From NCBI RefSeq assembly GCF_017573505.1, contig NZ_JAGEOJ010000019.1:166768-230767 (forward strand): a stretch of 64,000 bases of DNA, in the 5' to 3' direction. A program made the position numbers and the translations under genes. Shown here piece after piece: positions 1-8,391 of this stretch; the first letter of the stretch is position 1; every line of letters begins with the position of its first letter. The notes under the pieces were generated by a model. It was not told the DNA's origin and did no database searches. It was given only the letters and a program-made list of their open reading frames with translations. This DNA comes from Actinomadura barringtoniae (GTDB taxonomy: Bacteria > Actinomycetota > Actinomycetes > Streptosporangiales > Streptosporangiaceae).

Positions 1-1698
1 GTCGTCCTCGGCCTGGCGGGCGCCGCGATGGTGGGATGGGCGGCGTTCGGGTCCTCGAAGTTCGGCGCGTCCTCTGGGGCCGGGGCCGGCTGGGCAACGG
101 CCGCGGCTGTGACAGGGCTCGCCATCGCCGTGGCCACGGGATTTCTCCCCGCGCGGCGAGACCTCCGGTACTCCACCATCGCCGCCGCGCACACAGGGAC
201 GCCTCGCCTTTCAGCCGGTGCGTCAGCCGGTGCCTCAGCGGGTGCCTCAGCGGGCGCCGCGTCGCGTGCCCGTGGTCCGTTCTGGCTGCGGTACGGCCTC
301 GACGGAGTCCTGCTCGTTCTCGCGCTGGTCGTCTTCTCTGCGACGAGTAAGAACGGCTACCAGTTGGTGCTCGCGCCGGAGGGCGTGCCGTCGGTGTCGG
401 TGTCGTACTGGGCCTTCGCCGGACCGGCGTTGCTGTGGGCCGGGGGAGCGCTGCTGGCCTGGCGGCTGGCGGACCTGCTCCTCGGTCCTGGACGGCGTGG
501 TGTGGCGCGGGCCTTGAGGCCCCTTGCCGGTCGGCTGTCGGGCGTCGTCGCAGCCGGGATGTCCCGGCAGCGAGGCGGCCTCGTCCGCGCGATCGTGCTG
601 CTGTGCCTGGCTGTCGCGTTCGCCTGCTCCACGGCGACGTTCAACGCGACCTACCGGCAGCAGGCCGAAGTGGACGCCCAGCTGACCAATGGCGCCGATG
701 TGACGGTCGTACCCGCGCCCGGCGCCGCCCCGGTCCCCGGCCTCGCCGACCGGCTCGACCATGTGAAGGGAGTCCGGTCGGTCGAACCGATCCAGCATCG
801 TTTCGCCTACGTCGGCACCGACCTTCAAGACTTGTACGGAGTGCGCCCGGACACCATCACCCGCGCCACGGCCCTGCAAGACACCTACTTCACAGGTGGA
901 ACGGCCCGGCAGCTGCTCCGCACCCTCGCCACCCGGCCCGATTCGATCCTGGTGTCGGCGGAGACGGTCAAGGACTTCCAGCTGAACACCGGCGACCTGA
1001 TCAACCTGCGCCTCCAGGACGCCCGCACGAAACAGTTCACCACCGTGCCGTTCCACTACGTCGGAGTCGTCAAGGAATTCCCGACGGCACCGAAGGACAG
1101 CTTCTTCGTCGCCAACGGCTCGTACGTCGCCGCCAAGACGGGCAGTGATGCGGTCGGCGCCTACCTGGTCGACACCGGCGGGCACCACATCGGCGCGGTC
1201 GCGAACTCGGTCCGTTCCCTGGTCGGAACATCGGCCGCCGTGACCGAGCTCACCGCAGCCCGTTCCCAGGTCGGCTCGAGCCTCACCTCGGTCGATCTCG
1301 CCGGGCTGACGCGGGTGGAACTGGTCTTCGCGCTGGGCCTGGCCGTCGCCGCCGGCGGGCTGGTCCTCGGCCTCGGCATGGCCGAACGGCGCCGCGCCTT
1401 CGCGATCACCGCTGCGCTCGGTGCGACCGCGCGGCAGATGCGGGCGTTCGTCTACTCCGAATCGCTGGTGCTGGCGGTGGGTGGCCTGGCCTTCGGCGCG
1501 GCACTCGGCGTCGCGCTTTCGACGATGCTGGTCAAGGCGCTCACCGGTGTCTTCGACCCGCCACCGTCCGTGCCGGCCGTTCCGTGGAGCTACCTGATGC
1601 TCGCTCTGGCCGCCACGATCACGGCGCTCGCCGTGGCCTCCGCGTTGACCGTCCGCCGGGCGCGCAGACCAGCGATCAGTGTTCTGCGCCAGCCTTGA
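1..1698 (+). CDS. FtsX-type ABC transporter permease, C-terminal part (5' end outside window)
   Basis: The frame is open from base 1, so the start lies upstream of the window. The visible 565 residues contain several hydrophobic segments, a large extracytoplasmic region (about residues 215-420) and a C-terminal FtsX-like block of three membrane helices. That block contains the family-typical phrase LGATARQMRAFVYSES just after the MAERRR loop. This is the architecture of long MacB/FtsX permeases with two FtsX domains, which work with a separate ATPase that should lie upstream. The substrate cannot be told. A Ser-Ala-Gly-Ala repeat sits in a loop near the visible N-terminus. The stop codon lies inside an 18-bp tandem repeat. 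The next gene is convergent. Confidence 0.85.
   Translation, partial: VVLGLAGAAMVGWAAFGSSKFGASSGAGAGWATAAAVTGLAIAVATGFLPARRDLRYSTIAAAHTGTPRLSAGASAGASAGASAGAASRARGPFWLRYGLDGVLLVLALVVFSATSKNGYQLVLAPEGVPSVSVSYWAFAGPALLWAGGALLAWRLADLLLGPGRRGVARALRPLAGRLSGVVAAGMSRQRGGLVRAIVLLCLAVAFACSTATFNATYRQQAEVDAQLTNGADVTVVPAPGAAPVPGLADRLDHVKGVRSVEPIQHRFAYVGTDLQDLYGVRPDTITRATALQDTYFTGGTARQLLRTLATRPDSILVSAETVKDFQLNTGDLINLRLQDARTKQFTTVPFHYVGVVKEFPTAPKDSFFVANGSYVAAKTGSDAVGAYLVDTGGHHIGAVANSVRSLVGTSAAVTELTAARSQVGSSLTSVDLAGLTRVELVFALGLAVAAGGLVLGLGMAERRRAFAITAALGATARQMRAFVYSESLVLAVGGLAFGAALGVALSTMLVKALTGVFDPPPSVPAVPWSYLMLALAATITALAVASALTVRRARRPAISVLRQP
211..258 (+). repeat. In-frame 12-bp tandem repeat (four units) in the ABC permease
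   Basis: Four consecutive 12-bp units resembling TCAGCCGGTGCC encode Ser-Ala-Gly-Ala four times. They lie in a loop between hydrophobic segments. The unit length preserves the reading frame. Confidence 0.9.
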
Positions 1699-1751
1699 CC
1701 TCTGCGCTGGCCTTGACCTCTGCGCCGGCCTTGAACTCTGTGCCGGCCTTG
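1693..1751. repeat. 18-bp tandem repeat between convergent genes
   Basis: Three full 18-bp units resembling CCTTGACCTCTGCGCCGG plus a partial fourth. The first unit supplies the TGA stop of the ABC permease. The array fills most of the 64-bp gap to the convergent response regulator. Confidence 0.85.
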
Positions 1752-1762
1752 TGATCGTTCGG

Positions 1763-2461
1763 TCAGCTGGGAGGGCCTTCCAACCGGTAGCCGTGCCCGC
1801 GCAACGTCACGATCTGGGGGATGACCGCGCCGGACGGCTCCGCGGCCTCGGCCAGGCGGCTTCGTAGCGCGGCGATGTGGACGTCCAGGGTCTTGGTGGA
1901 CCCCGACCAGTTGATGTCCCACACGTCGTCGATCAGCTGTTCGCGGGTGACGGCGGCGTCGAGGTCTTCGGCGAGGCGGGCGAGCAGGTCGAACTCCTTG
2001 GGGCGCAGCTTCACCTCCTGCCCGGCGACCGTGCTGCGGCGGGCGGCGGTGTCCACGACCAGGTCGCCGATCACGATGGTGTGGCGAGGTGCTGCGGGCA
2101 CCCCGCGGCGCAGGTGGGCCCGTACGCGCGCGATGAGTTCGGTCAGCCCGAACGGCTTGGTGAGGTAGTCGTCGGCGCCCGCGTCCAGGCCGACCACGAC
2201 GTCCATCTCCTCCTGGCGCGCCGTGAGCATGACCAGCACGCAGCCCGGCTGCGCCTGCCGCAGCTGGCGGCACACCTCGACCCCGTCGACGTCGGGCAGA
2301 CCGAGGTCGAGCAGGACCAGGTCGAACTCCGTCATCGCCGCTTCCCGGACCGCCGTACGTCCCGCGCGGACCCAGGTGACCTCGTGGTCCTGCATGCGGA
2401 GCTGCGATTCCAGCAGAGCGCCGATGGTCTCGTCGTCCTCCACCACCATCAGCCTGGCCAT
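1763..2461 (-). CDS. OmpR/PhoB-family response regulator
   Basis: A DNA-binding response regulator of 232 residues, the usual family length. The receiver domain (residues 3-115) has the acidic pair EDD at 8-10, the phospho-acceptor Asp52 in LLDLGLPD, a switch Thr in MLTAR and Lys in TKPF. A winged-helix domain follows (about 130-228) with the family signature LRPKEFDLLARLAE and the recognition region TKTLDVHIAALRSRL. No histidine kinase gene adjoins it: the convergent neighbour is an ABC permease and the divergent one a membrane protein. It could control that permease, as BceR-like regulators control FtsX-type exporters, but this is only inferred from adjacency. Confidence 0.95.
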   Translation of the reverse strand: MARLMVVEDDETIGALLESQLRMQDHEVTWVRAGRTAVREAAMTEFDLVLLDLGLPDVDGVEVCRQLRQAQPGCVLVMLTARQEEMDVVVGLDAGADDYLTKPFGLTELIARVRAHLRRGVPAAPRHTIVIGDLVVDTAARRSTVAGQEVKLRPKEFDLLARLAEDLDAAVTREQLIDDVWDINWSGSTKTLDVHIAALRSRLAEAAEPSGAVIPQIVTLRGHGYRLEGPPS

Positions 2462-2600
2462 GCGCTCATCGTACGTGCGCGGAGAGCATTCGGGGCGCTC
2501 CCGCGGCCGCCTTCCAAACGCTTACCTTGCAGGTCCGGGGCGCTAACCTGCCGCTGCCTAGCGTGGCTCCTCCGACCACAGCCTCGGGGGAGGAGCCGGG

Positions 2601-3752
2601 ATGCCAGCCGCCTTCGGGGAGCCTCGAATCCAGGCACGGGCGTGGTGTCTGCTGTGGAGCTGGGCGATGGCCTGGTCGCTGGTGCACGCCTGGCACGCCG
2701 GAGGTTCGTGGCACTGGTTCACCCAAGGCAGCCAGGTTCTGTTCGACGACGATCCCGGGACGAACCTGCACCTGTACGCGAGGCATCCCGAGTTGCAGAT
2801 CGGACCGCTGGCATTCGTGGTGGCGGCCCCGATGCTGCTGTTCCAGGCCGGCACGGCACGTGTGGTGGCGATTGCTCTCATGAGCACCAGCGGCCTTGTG
2901 CTGCTGGCAGGCCTGTGGGCTCTCGTTCCGCCGAGGCGCCGCAGCGAGGCCCGCTTGCTGTGGGCCGGGGCGACGCTGCTGCCGGTCTGGGCCGAGTTGG
3001 CCACCCGCGCCGGCCACCTGGACGACGTGCTGGCGCTGGCCTTCGCCGTCGCCGCCATGCGCGCGTTGGTACGTGGGCATCCCTTGCTCACCGGAGTGTT
3101 CCTGGCGGCGGCCGTCGACTCGAAGCCCTGGGCGCTGGCCTTCGCGCCCATGCTCCTCGCCCTGCCCTGGCGTCAGTGGTGGAAGGCCGCGGTCGTGCTG
3201 GTCACAGGAGTCCTTGCGGCCTGGCTGCCGTTCCTGCTCGCCGACCCGAACACGATGGCGGCGGCACGTTTCACGATCCGAACGTCCGCGTTCTCGGGCC
3301 TGAGAGCGATGGGTTTCACCGATCCAGCGACACCGCCCTGGGACCGGCCCGTTCAACTGCTGCTCGGCGGGGTTCTGGGAACGCTCGCAGTTTTCAGAGG
3401 ACGGTGGCCGGCCGTCATCCTCCTGGCGACCGGCGCTCGGATCCTGCTGGATCCCAAAACCTACGGCTACTACACCTCAGGCGTCCTGCTCGGTGCGCTG
3501 GCCTACGACCTGATGTGCGGCCGGAGCCAGTGGCCGCGCCTGACCTGTCTGGGCTTGATCATGCTCTATCTCCCGCAGGTCTTTCCGCCCGCCGGCAACC
3601 CGTTCCCGCCGCAGCTCGCCGGGATGCTCCGCGTCATGTACGTGGCCATCGCGGCGGGAGTCGTACTTCTGTCGCCGCGAAGACCGGACGCCGAGCGCGA
3701 CAAGGCCACTGACACGACCCCGACACCGCGCGTACCAGCGCCCGCCTCATGA
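2601..3752 (+). CDS. Polytopic membrane protein, GT-C/GT87-like
   Basis: An integral membrane protein of 383 residues with roughly nine to ten hydrophobic segments. It begins after a strong GGAGGAG ribosome site. An acidic motif GHLDDVLAL follows the second or third helix, and DSKPWALAF and LLDPKTYGYY loops occur later. Such Asp-containing loops between helices are typical of polyprenyl-phosphate-dependent GT-C glycosyltransferases (GT87/DUF2029), which decorate cell-envelope glycans. This assignment rests on topology and loop motifs only. The C-terminal tail (from about 365) is Pro/Thr-rich and cytoplasmic-looking. It is divergent from the response regulator. Confidence 0.6.
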   Translation: MPAAFGEPRIQARAWCLLWSWAMAWSLVHAWHAGGSWHWFTQGSQVLFDDDPGTNLHLYARHPELQIGPLAFVVAAPMLLFQAGTARVVAIALMSTSGLVLLAGLWALVPPRRRSEARLLWAGATLLPVWAELATRAGHLDDVLALAFAVAAMRALVRGHPLLTGVFLAAAVDSKPWALAFAPMLLALPWRQWWKAAVVLVTGVLAAWLPFLLADPNTMAAARFTIRTSAFSGLRAMGFTDPATPPWDRPVQLLLGGVLGTLAVFRGRWPAVILLATGARILLDPKTYGYYTSGVLLGALAYDLMCGRSQWPRLTCLGLIMLYLPQVFPPAGNPFPPQLAGMLRVMYVAIAAGVVLLSPRRPDAERDKATDTTPTPRVPAPAS

Positions 3753-3865
3753 TCATATTGATGGCGCCGACTATCCTTCTACTGGCTGAAGCAGGTGTCA
3801 GGCTCTCTGCGGCCCGAAGATCACTAGCGGCTCAGGGGCGACGACTCGCCGGAGGGACGAAGGAT

Positions 3866-4228
3866 ATGACCGAGCCGAGCGAGCGTCGTGCCTCAGGCGC
3901 CCTTGAGGGCGAGGTCATGCAGGCCCTCCAGCAGGCGGCCGAGCCGCTGGCGGCGGGAGACGTCCAGACACGGCTGAGCGGCGACCTGTCCTACAGCACC
4001 GTGGTGACGATCCTGTCGCGCATGTACGCGAAGGGCCTGCTCAAACGCAAGAAGGCCGGGCGCGCGTTCGTCTACTCGCCGGTGAGCGATCAACCGGGCC
4101 TGGCCGCCCTGCAGATGCACAGGGTGATGGACTCCGAGCCCGACAGCCGTGCCGTCCTGGCTCGGTTCGTCAGCTCGCTGTCCGAGCAGGACGAACGCAT
4201 CCTGCGCGATCTTCTCCAAGATCCGTGA
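3866..4228 (+). CDS. BlaI/MecI-family transcriptional repressor
   Basis: The frame is open from 3749, but the start at 3866 is preferred: it follows GGAGGGACGAAGG at good spacing and gives 120 residues, the family length. The winged helix shows GALEGEVMQALQQA, then the recognition helix LSYSTVVTILSRMYAKGLL and the wing KKAGRAFVYSPV. The C-terminal dimerisation part ends SEQDERILRDLLQDP. BlaI repressors bind dyad operators and are released when a partner M56 membrane protease is activated. The next gene, 30 bp downstream, is such a protease, so the two form a sensing pair. No beta-lactamase is nearby, so the target is unknown. Confidence 0.92.
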   Translation: MTEPSERRASGALEGEVMQALQQAAEPLAAGDVQTRLSGDLSYSTVVTILSRMYAKGLLKRKKAGRAFVYSPVSDQPGLAALQMHRVMDSEPDSRAVLARFVSSLSEQDERILRDLLQDP

Positions 4229-4258
4229 GCGCCATGCGCCCGGCGCCGGGGGGAACGC

Positions 4259-5230
4259 ATGGATCTTGACCAGTACGTGCCCCTGGTCGCTCCCGTCAGC
4301 GCGGCACTGGCAGCCCGGCCGCTGGCCTGGCGACTGCCACCGCGCGCCGCGACATGGCTGCTCACGGCCGGTGCGGCGATCATGGGCCTGGCCACGGTCT
4401 GCTGTCTGGTTCTCCTCACCTCGGGCGGTCTCCTGCACATCTCGTGGATCGCCGCGCTGGCGGACATGGCGCCAGGGGAGCTTCCGAGGTCTCCGGAGAC
4501 GAACGTCCCGATGGCCACCGTCGCCGGCGTGCTCCTGGTCGTGTCCCTGGCGATGGCGACGCGTGCTGCTCTCGTCCAGGTCCGGGGTCTGCGCTCCAGC
4601 GCGCGTGCCGCACGGAACCTGCCGGGACGCGATGTCGTCGCGATCGTCGAAGACGACCAGGTCGACGCCTACGCACTTCCAGGGCGCCCGGGCCGGGTGG
4701 TCGTCTCTACGGGAATGCTCGAACTCCTCACGCCGATCGAACAGGGCGCACTTCTCGCCCACGAGCGGTCGCATCTCTCCGCCAGGCACCACCTGTTCCG
4801 CGGCGTGACCGCGGTGGCCGTGGCAGCCAACCCTCTTCTGTGGCCGTTGAGAGACGCGGTGGTCTTCAGCACCGAACGCTGGGCGGACGAGTTCGCAGCA
4901 CGCACCATCGGTGATCGCACACACCTGGCACGTGCCATCGGGAAAGCCTCCCTGGCCGGGCCCTCCGGGCGCCTCGCTGAGGGTGCCGGAGGCATGAGCA
5001 TCATCGGCGGGACGCGAAGGCCCCGGCTACGCCGCGATCCACGTCCCGGCCCGGTCCCTCGCCGGGTGATGGCACTGATGCGGCCCCGCCGGGTGCGGCG
5101 CAGTGCGATCTTTCTCGCGCTGCTGACGATCGCCGTGCCCACGTTCACGGCCACCCAGCAGGTCGGTGAAGCCGCCCAAGAACTGCACGGCCAGGTCGAG
5201 TTCGCGCAGGAACAGGCGCCGACCCGCTGA
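4259..5230 (+). CDS. M56-family membrane metallopeptidase (BlaR1-like)
   Basis: A protein of 323 residues with N-terminal hydrophobic helices (about 5-30, 37-60, 84-105), a cytoplasmic zinc-protease domain and a C-terminal hydrophobic segment near 283-303. The zinc site is His168-Glu-Arg-Ser-His172, and the downstream helix with STERWADEFAA fits the third-ligand region of the family. It lacks the large penicillin-binding sensor domain of true BlaR1, as is usual for actinobacterial M56 proteins paired with BlaI. Its likely job is signal-dependent cleavage or release of the upstream repressor. It is convergent with the DUF347 gene. Confidence 0.9.
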   Translation: MDLDQYVPLVAPVSAALAARPLAWRLPPRAATWLLTAGAAIMGLATVCCLVLLTSGGLLHISWIAALADMAPGELPRSPETNVPMATVAGVLLVVSLAMATRAALVQVRGLRSSARAARNLPGRDVVAIVEDDQVDAYALPGRPGRVVVSTGMLELLTPIEQGALLAHERSHLSARHHLFRGVTAVAVAANPLLWPLRDAVVFSTERWADEFAARTIGDRTHLARAIGKASLAGPSGRLAEGAGGMSIIGGTRRPRLRRDPRPGPVPRRVMALMRPRRVRRSAIFLALLTIAVPTFTATQQVGEAAQELHGQVEFAQEQAPTR

Positions 5231-5271
5231 ACACCTCGCCCCGCCGGTCGTCAAGCTGGGCCGCAACAGTG

Positions 5272-6204
5272 CTATCTGTCGGGCGTCGAGCCGGCGGTGG
5301 GCCTGGCGGTTTCCTGATGTCCTGCCGGAGCGAGCACGACCGCGCCGTTCGGGGTCAGCGCTCGGCCGGTACGGCGATCGATCGGGTAAGGGAGCGGCGG
5401 GAGCGGGTGCCGGCGTACGTGCCAGGCCTGGTAGGCGACGAGCGTGAGGAGTACGGCCAGCAGAGCGGCGGACCCCCGCAGGGTGCCCCAGCCGAGGCCG
5501 CCCTCGTCGACCGGTTTGATGAGCGAGTCGCCTCCGGCCGCGCCGAGCGGACGGGTGAGGACGAACGCCACCCAGAACAGGAGCGTGGTGTTGATGCCGG
5601 TCAGGTAGTGGGCGGCCAGGATGAGGACCATGACCGCCGCGATGATCAGGAAGGCGTTGCGGAAGCCGAGGCCGGTGTCGTCGGAGAGCCAGTCGCCGCT
5701 GGCGGTGCCGAGGGTGTTGGAGACCAGGATGGCGATCCAGTAGAGGATTTCGCCGGTGCGGCTGGAGACGTTCTCCACGTCGTAGCTTTGGCCGGTGCGC
5801 CACCAGACCAGGAAGACGACGGCGAGCAGGCCGGTGAGGATGAGGGCGCCCCAGCCGTAGCCGACGCCGTTGGCCGCGCTGCCGTGGCCGGGGCCGCGGT
5901 CGAGGAAGTCCGACATCTCGGTGCCGACCATGCTGGTGCCGAGCACGACCGCCCAGTAGAGGGCGGGCCGGAACCGGGGGGCCTTGAGCTGGAGGACCAG
6001 GACCACCAGAAAGTAGCCGAGGAAGATCACTTCGGTGCCGATGTAGCCGATGGCGAGCGTGATGCCGAACAGGTCGCCGGCCGTTTCGCCGAGCGTCACC
6101 GCGACGATCTTGATCACCCAGAACAGCGCCGTCACCTGCGGAAGTTTCCGCATCACGTAACGGACGCCGAGGTCTGCCGGCACTCCAGAGGTCTCCGTGG
6201 ACAC
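5272..6204 (-). CDS. DUF347/COG4705 repeat membrane protein
   Basis: An integral membrane protein of 310 residues built from four related helix-pair repeats. Each carries a Gly-rich acidic motif: LGETAGD, GTEMSD, LGTASGD and LGAAGGD. This four-fold pattern is the signature of DUF347 (COG4705) membrane proteins, whose biochemical role is not established. The C-terminus is a Pro/Arg-rich cytoplasmic tail. It has its own upstream region and is convergent with the M56 gene 41 bp away. Confidence 0.85.
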   Translation of the reverse strand: MSTETSGVPADLGVRYVMRKLPQVTALFWVIKIVAVTLGETAGDLFGITLAIGYIGTEVIFLGYFLVVLVLQLKAPRFRPALYWAVVLGTSMVGTEMSDFLDRGPGHGSAANGVGYGWGALILTGLLAVVFLVWWRTGQSYDVENVSSRTGEILYWIAILVSNTLGTASGDWLSDDTGLGFRNAFLIIAAVMVLILAAHYLTGINTTLLFWVAFVLTRPLGAAGGDSLIKPVDEGGLGWGTLRGSAALLAVLLTLVAYQAWHVRRHPLPPLPYPIDRRTGRALTPNGAVVLAPAGHQETARPTAGSTPDR

Positions 6205-6615
6205 CTGCGCTCCCCAGCTCGAGGATGACTACTTAACGTGACGAGACGCTAGCAGTCTGGAGCTGTGGATCTCGCGTATTTCTACAAGACTGTCGAAGAA
6301 GCGCGTTCGCATCACCGCGGGGCCTGCTCGGTCTTCCGTCGGCGCGGACCGCGCACGCCGTTGCCGGGCAAGCGTGGATGCCATCAAAAACTACACGCGT
6401 GTAGATACCGGGCTAAGCTTGCACGAGTTGGCCGGCCGAGTGTGATGATCCTGCTCTTAGGCCTACGGCGTAGTTCTTGATATGTACCTGCCTACATCTG
6501 GTTGTTCAGCATGGCTCACGGGAGTCTCCGACCTCGGGGCGAAGACTCCAGGACCCTGCTGACCGTAGCGTTTCAACGCCGAGCGAGATGCCGAGTGAAA
6601 CGGCGGGATATTCAC
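6205..6615. other. Intergenic region upstream of the ABC-2 transporter genes
   Basis: This 411-bp stretch separates the divergent DUF347 gene from the ABC ATPase. A frame from 6265 to 6480 could encode 71 residues but has no recognisable family and unconvincing composition. The notable element is a perfect 14-bp palindrome at 6391-6404. Confidence 0.5.
6391..6404. promoter_or_regulatory. Perfect palindrome CTACACGCGTGTAG, candidate operator
   Basis: CTACACGCGTGTAG reads identically on both strands. It lies about 210 bp upstream of the ABC ATPase start, in a promoter-type region. Such sites suit TetR- or GntR-type dimers, but no adjacent regulator of those families is encoded, so its binder is unknown. 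Confidence 0.5.
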
Positions 6616-7542
6616 GTGATCGAAGCCAGAGGCCTGACTAAACGGTATGGAACAAAGCTGGCGGTGGACGATCTAACGTTCACTGTGAAGCCAGGTGTCG
6701 TCACCGGATTCCTCGGCCCCAACGGGGCGGGAAAGTCCACGACCATGCGCATGATTCTCGGGCTGGATCGGCCCACGGCCGGAACGGTGACCGTCAACGG
6801 GCGACCCTACGCCGAGCATCGCGCACCGCTGCGCGAGGTGGGCGCGCTCTTGGAGGCCAAGGCCATTCACACCGGGCGTACCGCCACCAACCACCTGCTG
6901 GCCCTGGCTGCCACGACCGGCATCCCGCGCAGCCGGGTCGAGGAGGTCATCGACCTGGTCGGGCTGCGGGAGGTCGCACGGCGCCGGGCGGGCGGTTTCT
7001 CGCTCGGCATGGGGCAGCGGCTCGGCATCGCCTCGGCGATGCTCGGAGACCCCAAGACGCTCATCCTGGACGAGCCGGTCAACGGCCTGGACCCGGAGGG
7101 GATCCTCTGGATTCGCACCCTGCTGAAGGAGCTGGCGTCCGAGGGCCGCACGATCCTGGTCTCGTCGCACCTCATGAGCGAGATGGCGCTGACCGCCGAG
7201 CACCTCATCGTGATCGGGCGAGGTCGGCTGATCGCCGACACCTCGGTGAAGGAGTTCATCGAACGAGCCTCCACGGGCAGTGTGAAGGTCCGTTCGCCTC
7301 AGGCCGCAAAGCTGCGCGAGCTGCTGAGCGGACCGGGCGTGACAGTGGCCAGTGGTGAGGAGAGCACGCTGGAGGTCATCGGGCTGACCAGCGACGAGAT
7401 CGGCCAGATCGCCGCGGACCATGCGCTCGTCTTGTTCGAACTGGCGCCTCAACGCACCTCGCTCGAGGAGGCCTTCATGGCGCTCACCAGTGACGCCGTC
7501 GAATTCCGTGCCGGGCGTCTGACCGAAGGGGCTGCGGCATGA
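6616..7542 (+). CDS. ABC-2 type transporter ATP-binding protein
   Basis: From the GTG at 6616 (MIEARGLTKRYG) the protein has 308 residues, matching DrrA/CcmA-like ATPases. GTG 6595 is a possible alternative and the frame is open from 6502. Motifs in order are Walker A GPNGAGKST, the Q-loop region GALLEAKAI, signature FSLGMGQRLGIA, Walker B LILDEPVNGLDPEG and the switch His in VSSHLMSE. A C-terminal regulatory segment ends with the LEEAFMALT block typical of this subfamily. It overlaps the permease gene by ATGA, so the two are translationally coupled. Export of an antibiotic, lipid or peptide is plausible, with the substrate unknown. Confidence 0.95.
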   Translation: MIEARGLTKRYGTKLAVDDLTFTVKPGVVTGFLGPNGAGKSTTMRMILGLDRPTAGTVTVNGRPYAEHRAPLREVGALLEAKAIHTGRTATNHLLALAATTGIPRSRVEEVIDLVGLREVARRRAGGFSLGMGQRLGIASAMLGDPKTLILDEPVNGLDPEGILWIRTLLKELASEGRTILVSSHLMSEMALTAEHLIVIGRGRLIADTSVKEFIERASTGSVKVRSPQAAKLRELLSGPGVTVASGEESTLEVIGLTSDEIGQIAADHALVLFELAPQRTSLEEAFMALTSDAVEFRAGRLTEGAAA

Positions 7543-8357
7543 CCGCCGTGACGACCGAGCCGGTGCGCGTCGACGGAGTCTCGTTGCCGCGGGTCCTGCG
7601 TTCGGAATGGATCAAGTTGTGGACGCTGCGCTCCACGTTTTGGACGCTGTTCACCGCGATCGTGGCGACCGCCGGGCTGGGCATGTTGTTCAGCTGGGGG
7701 TTCGCCGGCCACGCCAACGACCCGAAGGACCCGATTCCCAACGCCGCCATCCGGGCGGTGACCGTGCCCTTGCAGCCGTACGTGATCGCCCAGCTGGCCA
7801 TCGGTGTCCTCGGCGTAATGATCATCACGGGGGAGTACTCCACCGGCATGATCCGGGCGACCCTCGCGGCCGTGCCGACCAGGCTGCCGGTGCTGTGGGC
7901 CAAGGCCGCCGTGTTCTCGGTCGTCGTTCTGGTGCTGATGGAGGTCATGGCGTTCGTGGCCTTCTTCTGCGGTGAGGCGATCATTTCCACGCACCACATC
8001 CAGGCGTCGCTGTCCTCCCCACAGGCACTGCGGATCGTGCTCGGCGTCGGCCTCTACCTCACCGTCGTGGGGCTACTCGGCACCGCGCTGGGGGTCATCA
8101 TCCGCAGCACCGCGGGCGCGATCGCCGCATTGTTCGGGATCCTGCTGGTACTCCCGCTCCTCGGCGAAGTCCTCAACCTGACTTCATGGGGAAAGCACAT
8201 CACCCCGTACCTGCCCTCCAACGCGGGCGGAGACCTCCTCACCAACATGCCCGACCCCGGCTCGCTGAGCCCCTGGACCGGATTCGGGCTGTTCTGCCTG
8301 TACACGGCGGCCGCGATGGCAGCGGCGGCCTACCTACTGCATCGCAGGGACGCTTGA
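7539..8357 (+). CDS. ABC-2 type transporter permease
   Basis: A permease of 272 residues with six predicted helices. The first is near 38-58, after the cytoplasmic entry SEWIKLWTLRSTFWTL, a hallmark of ABC-2 permeases paired with DrrA-like ATPases. The loop EYSTGMIRATLAAVPTR after the second helix is also typical of the family. The start overlaps the ATPase stop by four bases. A two-component system follows immediately, so the four genes probably form one operon that senses and exports the same compound. Confidence 0.92.
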   Translation: MTAVTTEPVRVDGVSLPRVLRSEWIKLWTLRSTFWTLFTAIVATAGLGMLFSWGFAGHANDPKDPIPNAAIRAVTVPLQPYVIAQLAIGVLGVMIITGEYSTGMIRATLAAVPTRLPVLWAKAAVFSVVVLVLMEVMAFVAFFCGEAIISTHHIQASLSSPQALRIVLGVGLYLTVVGLLGTALGVIIRSTAGAIAALFGILLVLPLLGEVLNLTSWGKHITPYLPSNAGGDLLTNMPDPGSLSPWTGFGLFCLYTAAAMAAAAYLLHRRDA

Positions 8358-8358
8358 A

Positions 8359-8390
8359 GCGGATGAGCGGATGAGCGGATGAGCGGATGA
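8359..8390. repeat. 8-bp tandem repeat (four units) at the kinase start
   Basis: Four exact copies of GCGGATGA fill the gap between the permease stop (8355-8357) and the kinase ATG at 8392. Each copy contains an ATG, but that ATG is followed two codons later by TGA. Only the ATG directly after the array opens the kinase frame. Confidence 0.9.
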
Positions 8391-8391
8391 G

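Noticed and set aside
6265..6480. Possible 71-residue gene
   Set aside because: No family resemblance and the palindrome lies inside it; it is more likely promoter DNA.
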